Assembly: GCA_024280995.1 (NCBI GenBank)
Contig: JAMXLM010000018.1
Span: 62,001 to 126,000 of the forward strand
DNA from: Candidatus Dormiibacterota bacterium
GTDB lineage: Bacteria > Chloroflexota > Dormibacteria > Dormibacterales > Dormibacteraceae
Direction: 5' to 3'
DNA length: 64,000 nucleotides
Shown here: positions 34,558-43,370 of the stretch, piece by piece
Layout: each line of letters begins with the position of its first letter
Numbering within the stretch: the first letter of the stretch is position 1
Notes under the pieces: generated by a model
The model's database searches: none
What the model saw: the letters and a program-made list of their open reading frames with translations, nothing else
What the model was told of the DNA's origin: nothing
Program-made: the position numbers and the translations under genes

Positions 34558-35109
34558 TCAAAGCTTCCGGACGGTGTCTCCGAGCCGGATGGTGCCCGAC
34601 TGCACGACCCGCGTATTGATTCCGCGCATGTTGACCGCCGTTCCCTCAGGCGAGTTGGCGAACTCTCGTGCCGCCTCCCCGAACCTCGCAGAGAACTTCT
34701 CGCACCCGAGGTGAGGCTGGTCGCTGACCTCGATCACCGCCGATCCAATCGCGAGCCGTGTGCCGGCGGGAATGTTGTCAGGGCTCAGGTCGAAGTCGGC
34801 GAAAAGCTGATCACCCGCGAGCGCCCACCGCGACCGGTCGCCGGCCACGAGGTCCACTGCGCGAGCGTTCATCACGGTGAGCATCGACTTCGGGTTCGGC
34901 CTGCTGCCCCGGCTCCACCTGTCGCCGACCAGCCCGCCTTCGGTTTGAAGCTCGGCCGAATCGAGAACTGCGCGTTCGTCGACTGCCGGTCGGGCGACGA
35001 TCATCTCGAGCGATCCGACCTCCCGGGGCGATTCGCGCACGCGCTCGAGGCCCGCTCGCAGCTCGTCCGCGTTCCGAGCCGTTGTCAGCATGTTCAGCGA
35101 ATCAGCCAT
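34558..35109 (-). CDS. MOSC-domain protein
   Basis: The 183-residue protein shows the MOSC core (GLVGDRWSRGSRPNPKSMLTVMNARAVDLV, LFADFDLSPDNIPAGTRLAIGSAVIEVSDQPHLGCEKF) with the conserved Cys that in molybdenum-cofactor sulfurase and MOSC enzymes takes part in sulfur or cofactor chemistry. No N-terminal MOSC_N domain or ferredoxin part is attached. Divergent from the DUF1697 gene. Confidence 0.85.
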   Translation of the reverse strand: MADSLNMLTTARNADELRAGLERVRESPREVGSLEMIVARPAVDERAVLDSAELQTEGGLVGDRWSRGSRPNPKSMLTVMNARAVDLVAGDRSRWALAGDQLFADFDLSPDNIPAGTRLAIGSAVIEVSDQPHLGCEKFSARFGEAAREFANSPEGTAVNMRGINTRVVQSGTIRLGDTVRKL

Positions 35110-35155
35110 TGCGCCGCCAGATTATCGCCCAGTGGCGCGGTCAGACTTGGGCTGG

Positions 35156-35698
35156 ATGACCTACGTCGCATTTCTCAGAGGCGTCAACGTCGGCGGCAAG
35201 GGGATGGTTTCCATGGCGGCGATCAAGGAGGCGCTCGTCGCCATCGGGCTGTCTGACGTGCGCACCTACATCAATTCGGGCAACGTCCTCTTCTCGACCA
35301 GAGCCCCATCGGTCGCTCGCCTCACCACGAAGATCGAGAAGGCGTTCGAGCAGCACACCGGCATGGAGATCAAGGTCCTGGTCATGGACCATGCAGCCCT
35401 CAAGAAGCTGGTCGATGCGATCCCGCGGACCTGGGTCGACGACAAGACTATGCGGACCTACGTCCTCATGTTGTGGAAGGAGATCGACGATCGCGGCATC
35501 CTCGACCGGCTTCCAACGATGCCGGGCATAGATGAGCTGAAGTACGTGCCCGGAGCTGTGATCTGGCGCGTCGATCGCGAGGACGTGTCCCGGAGCCACA
35601 TGAACAAGATCGTGGGCACGCCGCTCTACAAGAAGATCACGATCCGCAGCGCGAACACGATGCGAAAGCTCGACGAGCTGACCTCGCGTGATGCGTAA
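35156..35698 (+). CDS. DUF1697 protein
   Basis: The 180-residue protein has the family start MTYVAFLRGVNVGGKGMVSM and RTYINSGNVLFST, and the end NKIVGTPLYKKITIRSANTMRKL. The function of DUF1697 is unknown. A remnant with the same tail lies at 26350-26424. Confidence 0.88.
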   Translation: MTYVAFLRGVNVGGKGMVSMAAIKEALVAIGLSDVRTYINSGNVLFSTRAPSVARLTTKIEKAFEQHTGMEIKVLVMDHAALKKLVDAIPRTWVDDKTMRTYVLMLWKEIDDRGILDRLPTMPGIDELKYVPGAVIWRVDREDVSRSHMNKIVGTPLYKKITIRSANTMRKLDELTSRDA

Positions 35699-35765
35699 GG
35701 ACGACCAGGGCTGGTAAACCTGAAGGCAGGTGCCGGCGACCCGTGGAGCACAGGAGGTCTAAGCG

Positions 35766-36107
35766 ATGCAAACGAGTGAAGTCCTGACGCAAGCACGAGA
35801 GGCGATGACGGTCAAGCGGGTTTTCAGCGATCCGTGTGAGAAGAACGGCGTCACCGTGATCACCGCGGCCGGTATCTCGGGCGGCGCGGGCGCCGGCGGT
35901 GGAGAGGCGCCCCAGGGCCAGGGTCAGGGGTCGGGCGGCGGCTTTGGGTTGAACGCACGTCCGGTCGGCGCCTTCGTGATCAAGGGTGACCAGGTCTCCT
36001 GGCAGCCGGCCGTCGACGTCAATCGCGCGATCATCGGCGGACAGATCGTCGCCGTCATCGCGCTGCTTACCGCGCGGGCGGTGATCCGGATCCTCGCGAA
36101 GCGCTAG
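35766..36107 (+). CDS. GerW/YtfJ-family sporulation-type protein
   Basis: The 113-residue protein follows AGGAGGT. The order is an amphipathic start, VFSDPCEKNGVTVITAAGISGGAG, a Gly/Gln-rich loop (about 38-60), a GFGLNARPVGAFVIKGDQVSWQPAVD strand pair and a C-terminal hydrophobic segment. This is the pattern of the YtfJ/GerW family. In Bacillus the member is a spore germination protein, but homologs occur widely in non-sporing bacteria, so no sporulation is implied. Confidence 0.8.
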   Translation: MQTSEVLTQAREAMTVKRVFSDPCEKNGVTVITAAGISGGAGAGGGEAPQGQGQGSGGGFGLNARPVGAFVIKGDQVSWQPAVDVNRAIIGGQIVAVIALLTARAVIRILAKR

Positions 36108-36113
36108 AGCTCA

Positions 36114-36148
36114 GGCCTCGGTTCGCATGAGTCCGGCGAACCGAGGCC
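36114..36148. terminator. Bidirectional terminator between convergent genes
   Basis: GGCCTCGGTTCGC (36114-36126), loop of nine, GCGAACCGAGGCC (36136-36148) form a perfect 13-bp stem between two convergent stop codons. ACTCTTTG follows on the plus strand. Confidence 0.8.
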
Positions 36149-36170
36149 ACTCTTTGAAATCACACCCGGT

Positions 36171-36911
36171 CTATTCGGCAACGGCCACTGCACCGCTCGG
36201 AATCGCCCGAGCTTCGCGCCTCGGCATTCGCCACGCGAAGACGATGAGGTAGGCGCCGGCGAGGACCGGGATGGCCTGCGAGGCGTAGCTCGGGATGGCG
36301 CCCTCCGCGGCAAATCCCGCTTCGCCCAGGATCCAGCCGACGGCCAGGTTGCCGGCGCCGGCGATGGCAAGCAGAACCCCGATCGGCCGGGAAACGCGGC
36401 CCGTCCACAGGATCAGGCCCGCAAGCACGACCATCGACAGCCCGATCATGTAGTTCTGGTAGCTGCCGCTCGCTTCCTCCATCCATCGCACCGTCTCAGC
36501 GTTCGCGAACCGCGCTGCCGCTTCCGACGCCGGCGCGGTCACCCACGCGTTGACCGCTCGTTCGAGGACGACGCCGTCGATGAACATTCGCACGGCGCTG
36601 AGCGCGATGGCCACGACCGCCGACACGGTCGCGAGCCGAACCACCAGTCGTGAGATCTCGCCGTGCACATCGAGCGCCTCGATGAGAACAAGGAGCGCCA
36701 CGATCGAGATGAAGAACGACACGAAGAACAACAGGTGGTCCGGCGTCCAGCCGGGCCAGTGCGAGTACTGGGTGAACGACGCGACGTGATTGTTGGGATC
36801 GATTCCGTTCGGATGAAAGCGATTGGCGACTATCAAGACGACGTAACCGAGGACCATGAGCACGCCCGAAACGATCACCGACGTCCGCTGAACCGAATTG
36901 GTGCCTTGCAT
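36171..36911 (-). CDS. Multi-pass membrane protein of unknown function (DUF4386-like layout)
   Basis: The 246-residue protein has seven hydrophobic segments; GAGGAGGAG precedes the ATG. An outside loop with RFHPNGIDPNNHVASFTQ follows segment 1, as the FPGDT/HPPDT loops do in the proteins at 24076 and 11616. It is divergent from the gene at 37102, and the 190 bases between them hold the perfect CGTAG palindrome, so it is a candidate target of the STAND regulator at 38128. Confidence 0.7.
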   Translation of the reverse strand: MQGTNSVQRTSVIVSGVLMVLGYVVLIVANRFHPNGIDPNNHVASFTQYSHWPGWTPDHLLFFVSFFISIVALLVLIEALDVHGEISRLVVRLATVSAVVAIALSAVRMFIDGVVLERAVNAWVTAPASEAAARFANAETVRWMEEASGSYQNYMIGLSMVVLAGLILWTGRVSRPIGVLLAIAGAGNLAVGWILGEAGFAAEGAIPSYASQAIPVLAGAYLIVFAWRMPRREARAIPSGAVAVAE

Positions 36912-36988
36912 TTCTCCTCCTCGTGAATGCCGCGTCTGGGCGGCTCGAGGGCAACGCTAGGAGCCGGCCCGACACCGGCCATCGGAAG

Positions 36989-37012
36989 AAACACGTAGCC
37001 GGCTACGTGTTT
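36989..37012. promoter_or_regulatory. CGTAG palindrome, site 1
   Basis: A perfect 24-base palindrome (12 bases each side of 37000/37001) with core ACGTAGCCGGCTACGT. It lies 78 bases upstream of the leftward gene start at 36911 and 90 upstream of the rightward start at 37102. Sites 2 and 3 share the CGTAG-N4-CTACG frame. Confidence 0.75.
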
Positions 37013-37101
37013 TGCCGGATTGCCGCGCTGGGGGTGAGACCTAGCTTCTGCTCATCGAAAGCGGCGCACATCGCCGCCGCAAGTCAAAGGAGGAATCGGA
37101 G

Positions 37102-37731
37102 ATGAAACTCCAACGTCTGGCCGGTTTCGGACCCGCGGCGGCCTTCGTCAGCGCCGCGTCCGTCGTCGTTTTCGCGGCCATCCAGCAGGTTGGCGCCGCC
37201 GTCCCGCCGAGCTACCTCGTCCCGGTGATCGTCGCGTTTCTCGCGTCCATGGCCGTTTTCGTTCTCGCGCTGGCTGTGACGCTGTTCGACCTCGAATGGC
37301 TCGACCACCCGGCAACAAGCAAGCCGTGGATCCGATTGGCGCTCGTGGCCACACTGGTCGCAGCGGCGATGCCGACCGTCCTTGGCCTGATCCAGTTCGC
37401 CGCCGTTCCCTTGGACTTTGCGATCCCCTACACGATCTATTTCCTCGGCATCGGTGTCGGCCTGCTGGTCCACGGCATTGAGGGCCGGCGCGCTGGAATC
37501 GTCCGAGGACCGCTGGCCTGGCTCGGAATCGTCCTCGGCGCATTGTTCATCGTCCAGAGCGTTCTTCAGTTCCTGGTGTTGTTCACGTTCGCCCTCGTGA
37601 TGGGCGCCTACTACGGACTTCCGATCATCTACATCACGTACGTCGTCTGGGCGATCTGGATGGGCGTGCACCTGTTGCGATCGCGGTCGAAGTCCCCTGC
37701 TCCGGTCAGAGCTGCAGCCGCTGCCAGCTGA
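37102..37731 (+). CDS. Multi-pass membrane protein of unknown function
   Basis: The 209-residue protein follows AAAGGAGG and has six to seven membrane segments, with a short charged C-terminus (LLRSRSKSPAPVRAAAAAS). No family is recognised. It shares the promoter region of the divergent membrane protein gene, including palindrome site 1, and ends before a strong terminator. Confidence 0.7.
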   Translation: MKLQRLAGFGPAAAFVSAASVVVFAAIQQVGAAVPPSYLVPVIVAFLASMAVFVLALAVTLFDLEWLDHPATSKPWIRLALVATLVAAAMPTVLGLIQFAAVPLDFAIPYTIYFLGIGVGLLVHGIEGRRAGIVRGPLAWLGIVLGALFIVQSVLQFLVLFTFALVMGAYYGLPIIYITYVVWAIWMGVHLLRSRSKSPAPVRAAAAAS

Positions 37732-37751
37732 TCCACCATCGCGGTCAGATG

Positions 37752-37785
37752 AGAGGGCCCGGCCGTCGGGCCCTCTTTTAGTTTT
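37752..37785. terminator. Strong rho-independent terminator
   Basis: AGAGGGCCCG, loop GCCGT, CGGGCCCTCT (37752-37776) followed by TTTAGTTTT. The 10-bp stem plus T tract serves the rightward membrane protein gene, and it overlaps the last codon of the convergent DUF4242-like gene. Confidence 0.88.
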
Positions 37786-38056
37786 CCAGGTCGACCGCGA
37801 GCTCCAGGACGTCCATCGGCGCCTGCGCGATCTCGGCGACGCTGCGCACGACCTCGACGCTGCCGGCGAGAAAGTAGCTGAGCAGGCGATCTCGGCCGGG
37901 CAAGAACGTCGACCGCAGATACCGGACATGGTTCCCCCGAGCGGTCACCCGCGCGCAGGCTTCGACCAGCGCGGAACGCAGGAGCTCCAACTCGACGTCG
38001 GTGATGCGCGGCAGCCGGTGCTCGGCAAGAAAGAGTCGCTCGTGGTCCGATTCCAT
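37778..38056 (-). CDS. DUF4242-like small protein
   Basis: The 92-residue protein reads VEACARVTARGNHVRYLRSTF, GSVEVVRSVAEIAQAPMDVLELAV. This lines up with VTWIHSYV...PSPEAIRK...PVDRITEV of the DUF4242 protein at 27089, so I assign it to the same fold. Palindrome site 2 is centred 55 bases upstream of its start. It lies 71 bases downstream of the STAND regulator on the same strand. Confidence 0.7.
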   Translation of the reverse strand: MESDHERLFLAEHRLPRITDVELELLRSALVEACARVTARGNHVRYLRSTFLPGRDRLLSYFLAGSVEVVRSVAEIAQAPMDVLELAVDLEN

Positions 38057-38099
38057 CAGCGTGCACGCTAGGTGTGGCCCTCGCGCGCGGCATCGTCGT

Positions 38100-38123
38100 A
38101 AACCCGTAGGCCGCTACGTAATC
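38100..38123. promoter_or_regulatory. CGTAG palindrome, site 2
   Basis: Core CCGTAGGCCGCTACGT with CGTAG at 38105-38109 and CTACG at 38114-38118, four bases between. It sits in the gap between the STAND regulator's stop and the DUF4242-like gene. Outer bases match site 1 only in part. Confidence 0.65.
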
Positions 38124-38127
38124 TCCG

Positions 38128-40410
38128 TCAACCCACCCAGCGCGCCAGCTGCGTCCTGGAATTCAGTCCGAGCTTGTTCATCATGTTGGTCACGTGGGTC
38201 TCCACCGTCCGGCTGGAGATGAAGAGCCGGGCCGCCACCTCGCGGTTGGTCAATCCCTCCGCGATGAGCCGCGCGATCTCCATCTCCCGCTTGCTGAGCG
38301 TCGTGGCCGAGGGCGCGGTCGTAGCCGCGACGGGCTTCGATACAACCTTACGCAGCGCGTAATCGGCCGCCTCCGCGACCGACATCGCCAGGCCTGTCGC
38401 ATACGACTTCGCGAACGCCGAGTCGCCGAGACGATCTTTCGTCCGCGCGTGGCATTCCTCGTGCTGGGTCACGAATGGGGCGAGCACCGGAATCGACATG
38501 GTCTGACGTAGCGTTTCGGCGGCGCCGAAGAGCGTGGCCGAGCGCGCATAGTCGTGGCGGTCCGCCGTGATCCACGCCAGGGTTTCGATCAGGATGGCGA
38601 GGCCACGACGGTCGTCGAGCGCCTGCTTGCATTCGATGCCTTCGCGAACGTAGACCTCCGCCTGGTCGAGCTCGCCTCGACGACGCCTGGCTTCAGCCAC
38701 GGTGTTGGCGAGGGTGCCTCGCACGTAGACGTTGCCGAGCTTGCGCAGCGCGGCGAGCGCATCGTCCCCGAGCGCGACGACGTCGTCCACCTTGCCCTGC
38801 CCCAGCCAGTTGAGGCACTGGTAGTGCTGCGAGATCGCGACCAAACCGGGGTGGGCACTGGAGACTCCCGCCTCATGCATCTGTTCCACGAGTGCGTCGA
38901 CGCCCTCGCGCTTGCCCTGGATGAAGTCGGTGAAGAGCAGTGAGCCGCACGCCCATCCCGCCAGGTTGGCGTCACCCAGGGCGGTGGCGAGCTCCAGGGC
39001 TTCCTTTCCCGCCGTTTCGCCGGTCGCGGCGTCGTCCATCGCGTCGGCGAACAGCGCGATCCCGATCAGGCAGCGCACACGGCTCGTCGTATTCGGCTGG
39101 GTGAGAGCAAGCGCCGTTTCGAGGTATCTGCGAACGTCCCGCAGCGGACCTCGGGACAGCCAGTAATTCGTGAGCGTGGCGACGATCGCAACTCCGGCAT
39201 CGGACTCGCCTGCCTGGCGCTGGCAAAAGTCGAGGGCGGTCCACACGTTGTCGCGCTCGCGGCTGACACGGACGAATGCCAGCGCCTCGTCGGCTCCGAA
39301 CACGTCGGTGCCGGACAGAAGATGGGTGACCCAGTCCCGGTGTTTGGTCTGGACCACAAGCTCCTCGCCCAGCTCGCGGAGCTTGCGCCGTCCGTACTGG
39401 CGGACGGTCTCGAGCATCGAGTAGCGGGGCGGGCTCGAGGTCGCGTCGCGCTGCAGGATCGACGCCTCGACCAGGCCCGCCAGCACGTGAGAGAACCCAT
39501 CGCCATCGGCGCAAACCGCCGTCGCCGCCTCTTCTTCGAAGCCTCCCGCGAAGACCGACACCCTGGCCCACGCCCTGCGCTGCTCGTCGGTCAGGAGCGA
39601 ATAGCTCCAGTCGAGCGTCGCCTCCAGGGTTCGCTGCCTTTGCTCGCCTCCGCGCAGCGCGGACGAGGGCGCGGACAGCTCACTGTCCAGGCCGGCGAGC
39701 AGCTGCTCCGTCGAAAGGCCCTCCAGGCGCACCGCCGCGAGCTCGAGGGCGAGGGGCATGCCGTCGAGTCGTGCACACAGCTGCATCACTGCGGGCGCGT
39801 TGGCTTCGTTCACGCCGAACTCCGGCTGCACCGCCCGCGCCCGTTCGACCAGAAGGGCGACCGCGTCGAAGGCGGCGAGGCGACCCGGCGTCAAGCCGTC
39901 CGCGGCGTCCGGAAGGGAGAGCGGCGGAACCCGCAGCCTCACCTCGGCCGCCATGCCCAGGGCCTGCCTGCTGGTCGCCAGGATCCGGAGCTCCGGACAC
40001 GCCTTGAGCAGAGTCCCCGCGAGCACGGCCGCGCTGTCCAGCAAGTGCTCGCAGTTGTCGAGCAAGAGAAGCATGCGCCGGTCCCGCAGGTGGTCGATGA
40101 GCGAGGACATCGACCAGCGGGAGGACACGTCCTGGAGCCCGAGCGCGCTGAAGACCGCCTGGGTCACGAGGAGGGGGTCGTCGATCGGGGCCAGCGCCAC
40201 AAGGCAAGTGCCGTCCTTGAAGTTGCGCGCCATCTCGGACGCCGCACGAATGGCCAGCCGCGTCTTCCCCGCTCCGCCGCTTCCGGTCAGGGTCAGGAGG
40301 CGCGTCGTGCCGAGGAGCCGTTTGATCTCCGCGAGCTCACGGCGCCGGCCGACGAACGACGACAGCTCGGCCGGCAGGCTGGGCCTGTAGGGGGCCGTTC
40401 GAGCCGCCAT
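38128..40410 (-). CDS. LuxR-type STAND regulator (NB-ARC-like ATPase, TPR-like middle, LuxR HTH)
   Basis: The 760-residue protein starts [19 protein letters not shown] with the P-loop TGSGGAGKT near 41, [20 protein letters not shown] and [15 protein letters not shown]. Helical repeats fill about 350-690. The HTH is at the end ([25 protein letters not shown], then [14 protein letters not shown]). It is a paralog of the island regulator at 12741 but has the high GC of its neighbours. It sits at the centre of the three CGTAG palindromes, which resemble LuxR-type boxes, so it is their likely binder; that is inference. Confidence 0.9.
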   Translation of the reverse strand: MAARTAPYRPSLPAELSSFVGRRRELAEIKRLLGTTRLLTLTGSGGAGKTRLAIRAASEMARNFKDGTCLVALAPIDDPLLVTQAVFSALGLQDVSSRWSMSSLIDHLRDRRMLLLLDNCEHLLDSAAVLAGTLLKACPELRILATSRQALGMAAEVRLRVPPLSLPDAADGLTPGRLAAFDAVALLVERARAVQPEFGVNEANAPAVMQLCARLDGMPLALELAAVRLEGLSTEQLLAGLDSELSAPSSALRGGEQRQRTLEATLDWSYSLLTDEQRRAWARVSVFAGGFEEEAATAVCADGDGFSHVLAGLVEASILQRDATSSPPRYSMLETVRQYGRRKLRELGEELVVQTKHRDWVTHLLSGTDVFGADEALAFVRVSRERDNVWTALDFCQRQAGESDAGVAIVATLTNYWLSRGPLRDVRRYLETALALTQPNTTSRVRCLIGIALFADAMDDAATGETAGKEALELATALGDANLAGWACGSLLFTDFIQGKREGVDALVEQMHEAGVSSAHPGLVAISQHYQCLNWLGQGKVDDVVALGDDALAALRKLGNVYVRGTLANTVAEARRRRGELDQAEVYVREGIECKQALDDRRGLAILIETLAWITADRHDYARSATLFGAAETLRQTMSIPVLAPFVTQHEECHARTKDRLGDSAFAKSYATGLAMSVAEAADYALRKVVSKPVAATTAPSATTLSKREMEIARLIAEGLTNREVAARLFISSRTVETHVTNMMNKLGLNSRTQLARWVG

Positions 40411-40422
40411 TTGGTCGGCAGA

Positions 40423-41817
40423 TTACACGGCGGCCACGGACTCGAGCGAAGCGGCCCGCTGGCTCACCCCGTACCGAGACAGCAGCACGGCGGGAAGCAG
40501 GGCGCCCGGGATGATGACGTAGGCGAAGTAGCCGATGTAGCCGGCATTCGCCGTGGCCGCGAACAGCGGTCCGATGATCAGTGGCGAGATCATCGCGCCG
40601 ATGTGCCCGAAGCCGTCGGTCCAGCCCGTCCCGACGGCCCGGATCCGCGTCGGGTAGGCAACGGCCGTGTACGTGTACATGTTGAAGAGCCACAGGTACA
40701 GGCCGGCGGTGACCACGCTGGACGAGATCGCAAGCGCGGGCAGGCTGTGCAGGTACGAGCCGGTGATGAACGTAAGGACGAGCCCGATCGAAGCCACCAC
40801 GGCCCCGGCCAGGATCACGTCCTTGCGCTCGAAACGCTCGTTCAGCCGACCGGCGATGAAAAGGCCGGCGCCCGCGCCGAAGATGCTGGCGATAAGCCCG
40901 GCGGTAAAGATGGCCTGGGCGGAGAAGCCCACCTTCACGAAATAAAGGTTGATGAACCCGAGCGGGCCGTATACCAGTCCGCTGTAGCCAAGTATCCAGC
41001 AGACGAGGAGCAGCACGGTCCGGCCGCGAAAGCGCGGACCGAACAGGTCACGTACGCCTGCCTTGGGTTCCGCGACTACCTCGCCGATGGCCGGGTCGCG
41101 CAGAGTGCCGGCCCGGGTTTGCGACTCACGTTCGAGCCGGCTGGTGACCGCGTCCGCCTCCCCGCCACGCCCATGCGCGTCGAGCCAGCGCGGCGATTCC
41201 GGCAGCAAAAGTGCAACCAGCGGCACCACGACGAAGAGCGGGCCGGCGGCGATCAGGACCACGAGGAGCTGGTAGTGCTGCGGCATCAGGATCAGGGCGG
41301 AGAGGTTGCCGAGCACGTTCAGCAGCATCGGCGCGACGGCCTGCGTGGTCTGAGTCATCCGGCCGCGCACCTCTTTCGGCGCGACCTCGGCCATGTAGAC
41401 GATGTTTGTTGCCAGCACGCCACCGATCCCGGCGGCGCCCAGCCCGAGGCCGGCGGCGAGCACGTAGAAGTTGCTGGTGAAAGCTGCGACCACCGTGCCG
41501 AGGCCGCACGTCACCGCCGCGGCGATCAGAATGCTGCGCCGTCCCAGCTGGTCGGACAGCACCGCGAAGGCGTATTCGCCGAGGACGATCCCGGCTCCGG
41601 TCGAAATGACCAGCAGCCACGAGAAGTGGGCCAGGTCGAAGGCGTTTTGCGGGCCCCAGACGAACGGGTAGATCCGCGCCGCGATGCCGTCGGACAGCAG
41701 CGCGAACGCCCACGCGACCTGGGTCACGAGGCCGAGGCGCCACAGCGTCCAGGTCAGCGGCAGGCGGTCGAGCCGCTGGCCGATCGTCGCCTGGGGGGCG
41801 GCAGCGACCGTGGCCAC
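40423..41817 (-). CDS. MFS transporter (sugar/aromatic-acid porter-like)
   Basis: The 464-residue protein has 12 membrane segments. AVLSDQLGRRSIL (motif A), LLPESPRWL after segment 6 and YTYTAVAYPTRIRAVGTGW in segment 10 are features of the sugar porter/SV2-like group. GTG start at 41817. Palindrome site 3 is centred 56 bases upstream, the same distance as site 2 to its gene. It lies 12 bases upstream of the STAND regulator gene on the same strand, so the two may form one transcript. Confidence 0.85.
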   Translation of the reverse strand: MATVAAAPQATIGQRLDRLPLTWTLWRLGLVTQVAWAFALLSDGIAARIYPFVWGPQNAFDLAHFSWLLVISTGAGIVLGEYAFAVLSDQLGRRSILIAAAVTCGLGTVVAAFTSNFYVLAAGLGLGAAGIGGVLATNIVYMAEVAPKEVRGRMTQTTQAVAPMLLNVLGNLSALILMPQHYQLLVVLIAAGPLFVVVPLVALLLPESPRWLDAHGRGGEADAVTSRLERESQTRAGTLRDPAIGEVVAEPKAGVRDLFGPRFRGRTVLLLVCWILGYSGLVYGPLGFINLYFVKVGFSAQAIFTAGLIASIFGAGAGLFIAGRLNERFERKDVILAGAVVASIGLVLTFITGSYLHSLPALAISSSVVTAGLYLWLFNMYTYTAVAYPTRIRAVGTGWTDGFGHIGAMISPLIIGPLFAATANAGYIGYFAYVIIPGALLPAVLLSRYGVSQRAASLESVAAV

Positions 41818-41861
41818 GGCGCGAACGGTAATCCCTCACGGCCGCCCTGTCACAGGGCCCG

Positions 41862-41885
41862 AAATACGTAGGCGGCTACGGGTAG
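41862..41885. promoter_or_regulatory. CGTAG palindrome, site 3
   Basis: Core ACGTAGGCGGCTACGG with CGTAG at 41867-41871 and CTACG at 41876-41880. It lies between the divergent starts of the MFS gene (41817) and the sensor-like gene (41922), so it could control both. Confidence 0.65.
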
Positions 41886-41921
41886 ACCCGGATTGCAGCC
41901 GCGCCGCCGCCACTTAGCCTC

Positions 41922-43361
41922 ATGGTCGTGATCAGGTCGGCAAGGGTTGCATGGGCGCTCGGGCTCTCTGGGGCCGCCGGGTGCACGGTCGCGACCGGCC
42001 TGAGCATCGGTCTCGGAACCGCGGACCAGCTTCTCACCTCGGCTTTCGGGTTGGCCTTCGGCGTTCTGATGGGAGTGCTGGGCGCGTTGATCGCATCGCG
42101 CCAACCGCGTAACAGCATCGGCTGGCTGATGTGCGGTACTTCGCTCGCGACGAGCCTCGTCAGCTTGCCTACCAACTACGCATACGCCGCGTTGGTGACA
42201 ACCCGAGGTGCGCTGCCGCTGGGCACCCAGATGCTGTGGTTTGCGACCTGGGCGTCCATTCCCGTCTTCGGAGTGTTCTTGCCCTTCATCCTCGCGCGCT
42301 TCCCAGATGGACGGGTGCGGGCTCGGTGGAGGTTTGCCGGTTGGCTCGCCGTCCTCGGTACGGGATCGTGGATCCTCAGCATCGCGTTGTCGCCGAACGA
42401 TGTGCCGCTCGCGCCGCCGCGGGTCGAAGCCGCGCTGCTGCCCTTCGCGAGAAATCCGTTTGGGTTTTCGCCCCCGATGGTGGTGCTCTCGTACCTCTAC
42501 ATGGGTGGCCTCGCCACGATCGTCGCCGCGTATGTCGCCGCGGCAGGGGCTTTGGTGGCTCGTTTCCGCGTCGCTTCGCACGAGGACGCCATCCGTCTCA
42601 AGTGGTTCGCCTACGCGGGAGCTCTTGTCGCGCTCACCGTCGTCTACGCGGGCGTTGCCTGGGATCGAGGCGTCTACCTTGGCGACGCGCTGGTCCCGTT
42701 CGAGCTGACGGCGGTCGCCCTGCCGGTCGCGATCGGGATCGCGATCCTCCGCTACCAGCTGTTCGACATCGACCTGATCATCAACCGGACGCTTGTATAC
42801 GTCGGCGTCACAGCGATCCTCAGTGCGCTCTACACGGCGGTGCTCACCTTCATGAACCGCTACTTCATCGCCGCGACCGGTCAGAAGTCGGATGCCGCTT
42901 ACGTGATCACCGCGTTCGCGGTGGTCGCGGCATTCGGTCCGTTGAAAGACTGGCTGCAGCGGCGCGTCGACCGGCGACTAGGCGGTGCGACGGCCTCGGC
43001 CGCGCTCGATCGTTTCGCGGTCGAGGTGGAGACGGTGGTAGCAGTAATGGACGTCCAGCGGGTCGCGTGCATGCTGGTCGACACGGCGGTCACCGCGTTC
43101 GACGCCAGGAGCGCCGCGGTGTACGTGCAGTCGGAGGAGATCTACTGCCGCGGCCACATGAACGGCGATCCGGTGCTCGAGATCATGCTCCGGCACGACG
43201 GCCGGTCTGTCGGCCGTCTGGTGCTCGGCACTCGGCGGGGCGACGCGGCCTACAGCCGGCGCGATCGCGAGGCGCTCCAGCGCTCGGCCGATTCGGTGGG
43301 CGAGGCGCTTGCGCTGGCCACGCGCTTCGGCCACCGGCCGCAGGTCGCGCCCGCCAGGTAA
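41922..43361 (+). CDS. Kinase-less membrane sensor with GAF-like domain
   Basis: The 479-residue protein has about eight membrane segments and the linker ILRYQLFDIDLIINRTLVYVGV...DWLQRRVDRRLGG. This matches the sensor half of the kinase at 18980 (IVVHRGVDIDDVIRRSVVYG...ELEKVADRLVFG). A GAF-like domain follows (about 365-470). The phosphorylated His box and the HATPase domain are absent, and the frame ends cleanly. It may sense and signal without phosphotransfer, or have lost its kinase. Confidence 0.75.
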   Translation: MVVIRSARVAWALGLSGAAGCTVATGLSIGLGTADQLLTSAFGLAFGVLMGVLGALIASRQPRNSIGWLMCGTSLATSLVSLPTNYAYAALVTTRGALPLGTQMLWFATWASIPVFGVFLPFILARFPDGRVRARWRFAGWLAVLGTGSWILSIALSPNDVPLAPPRVEAALLPFARNPFGFSPPMVVLSYLYMGGLATIVAAYVAAAGALVARFRVASHEDAIRLKWFAYAGALVALTVVYAGVAWDRGVYLGDALVPFELTAVALPVAIGIAILRYQLFDIDLIINRTLVYVGVTAILSALYTAVLTFMNRYFIAATGQKSDAAYVITAFAVVAAFGPLKDWLQRRVDRRLGGATASAALDRFAVEVETVVAVMDVQRVACMLVDTAVTAFDARSAAVYVQSEEIYCRGHMNGDPVLEIMLRHDGRSVGRLVLGTRRGDAAYSRRDREALQRSADSVGEALALATRFGHRPQVAPAR

Positions 43362-43370
43362 ACATATGGC

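Noticed and set aside
39322-41871. 849-codon plus-strand open frame
   Set aside because: It runs antisense through two supported genes (STAND regulator and MFS carrier) and has a low-complexity charged product.
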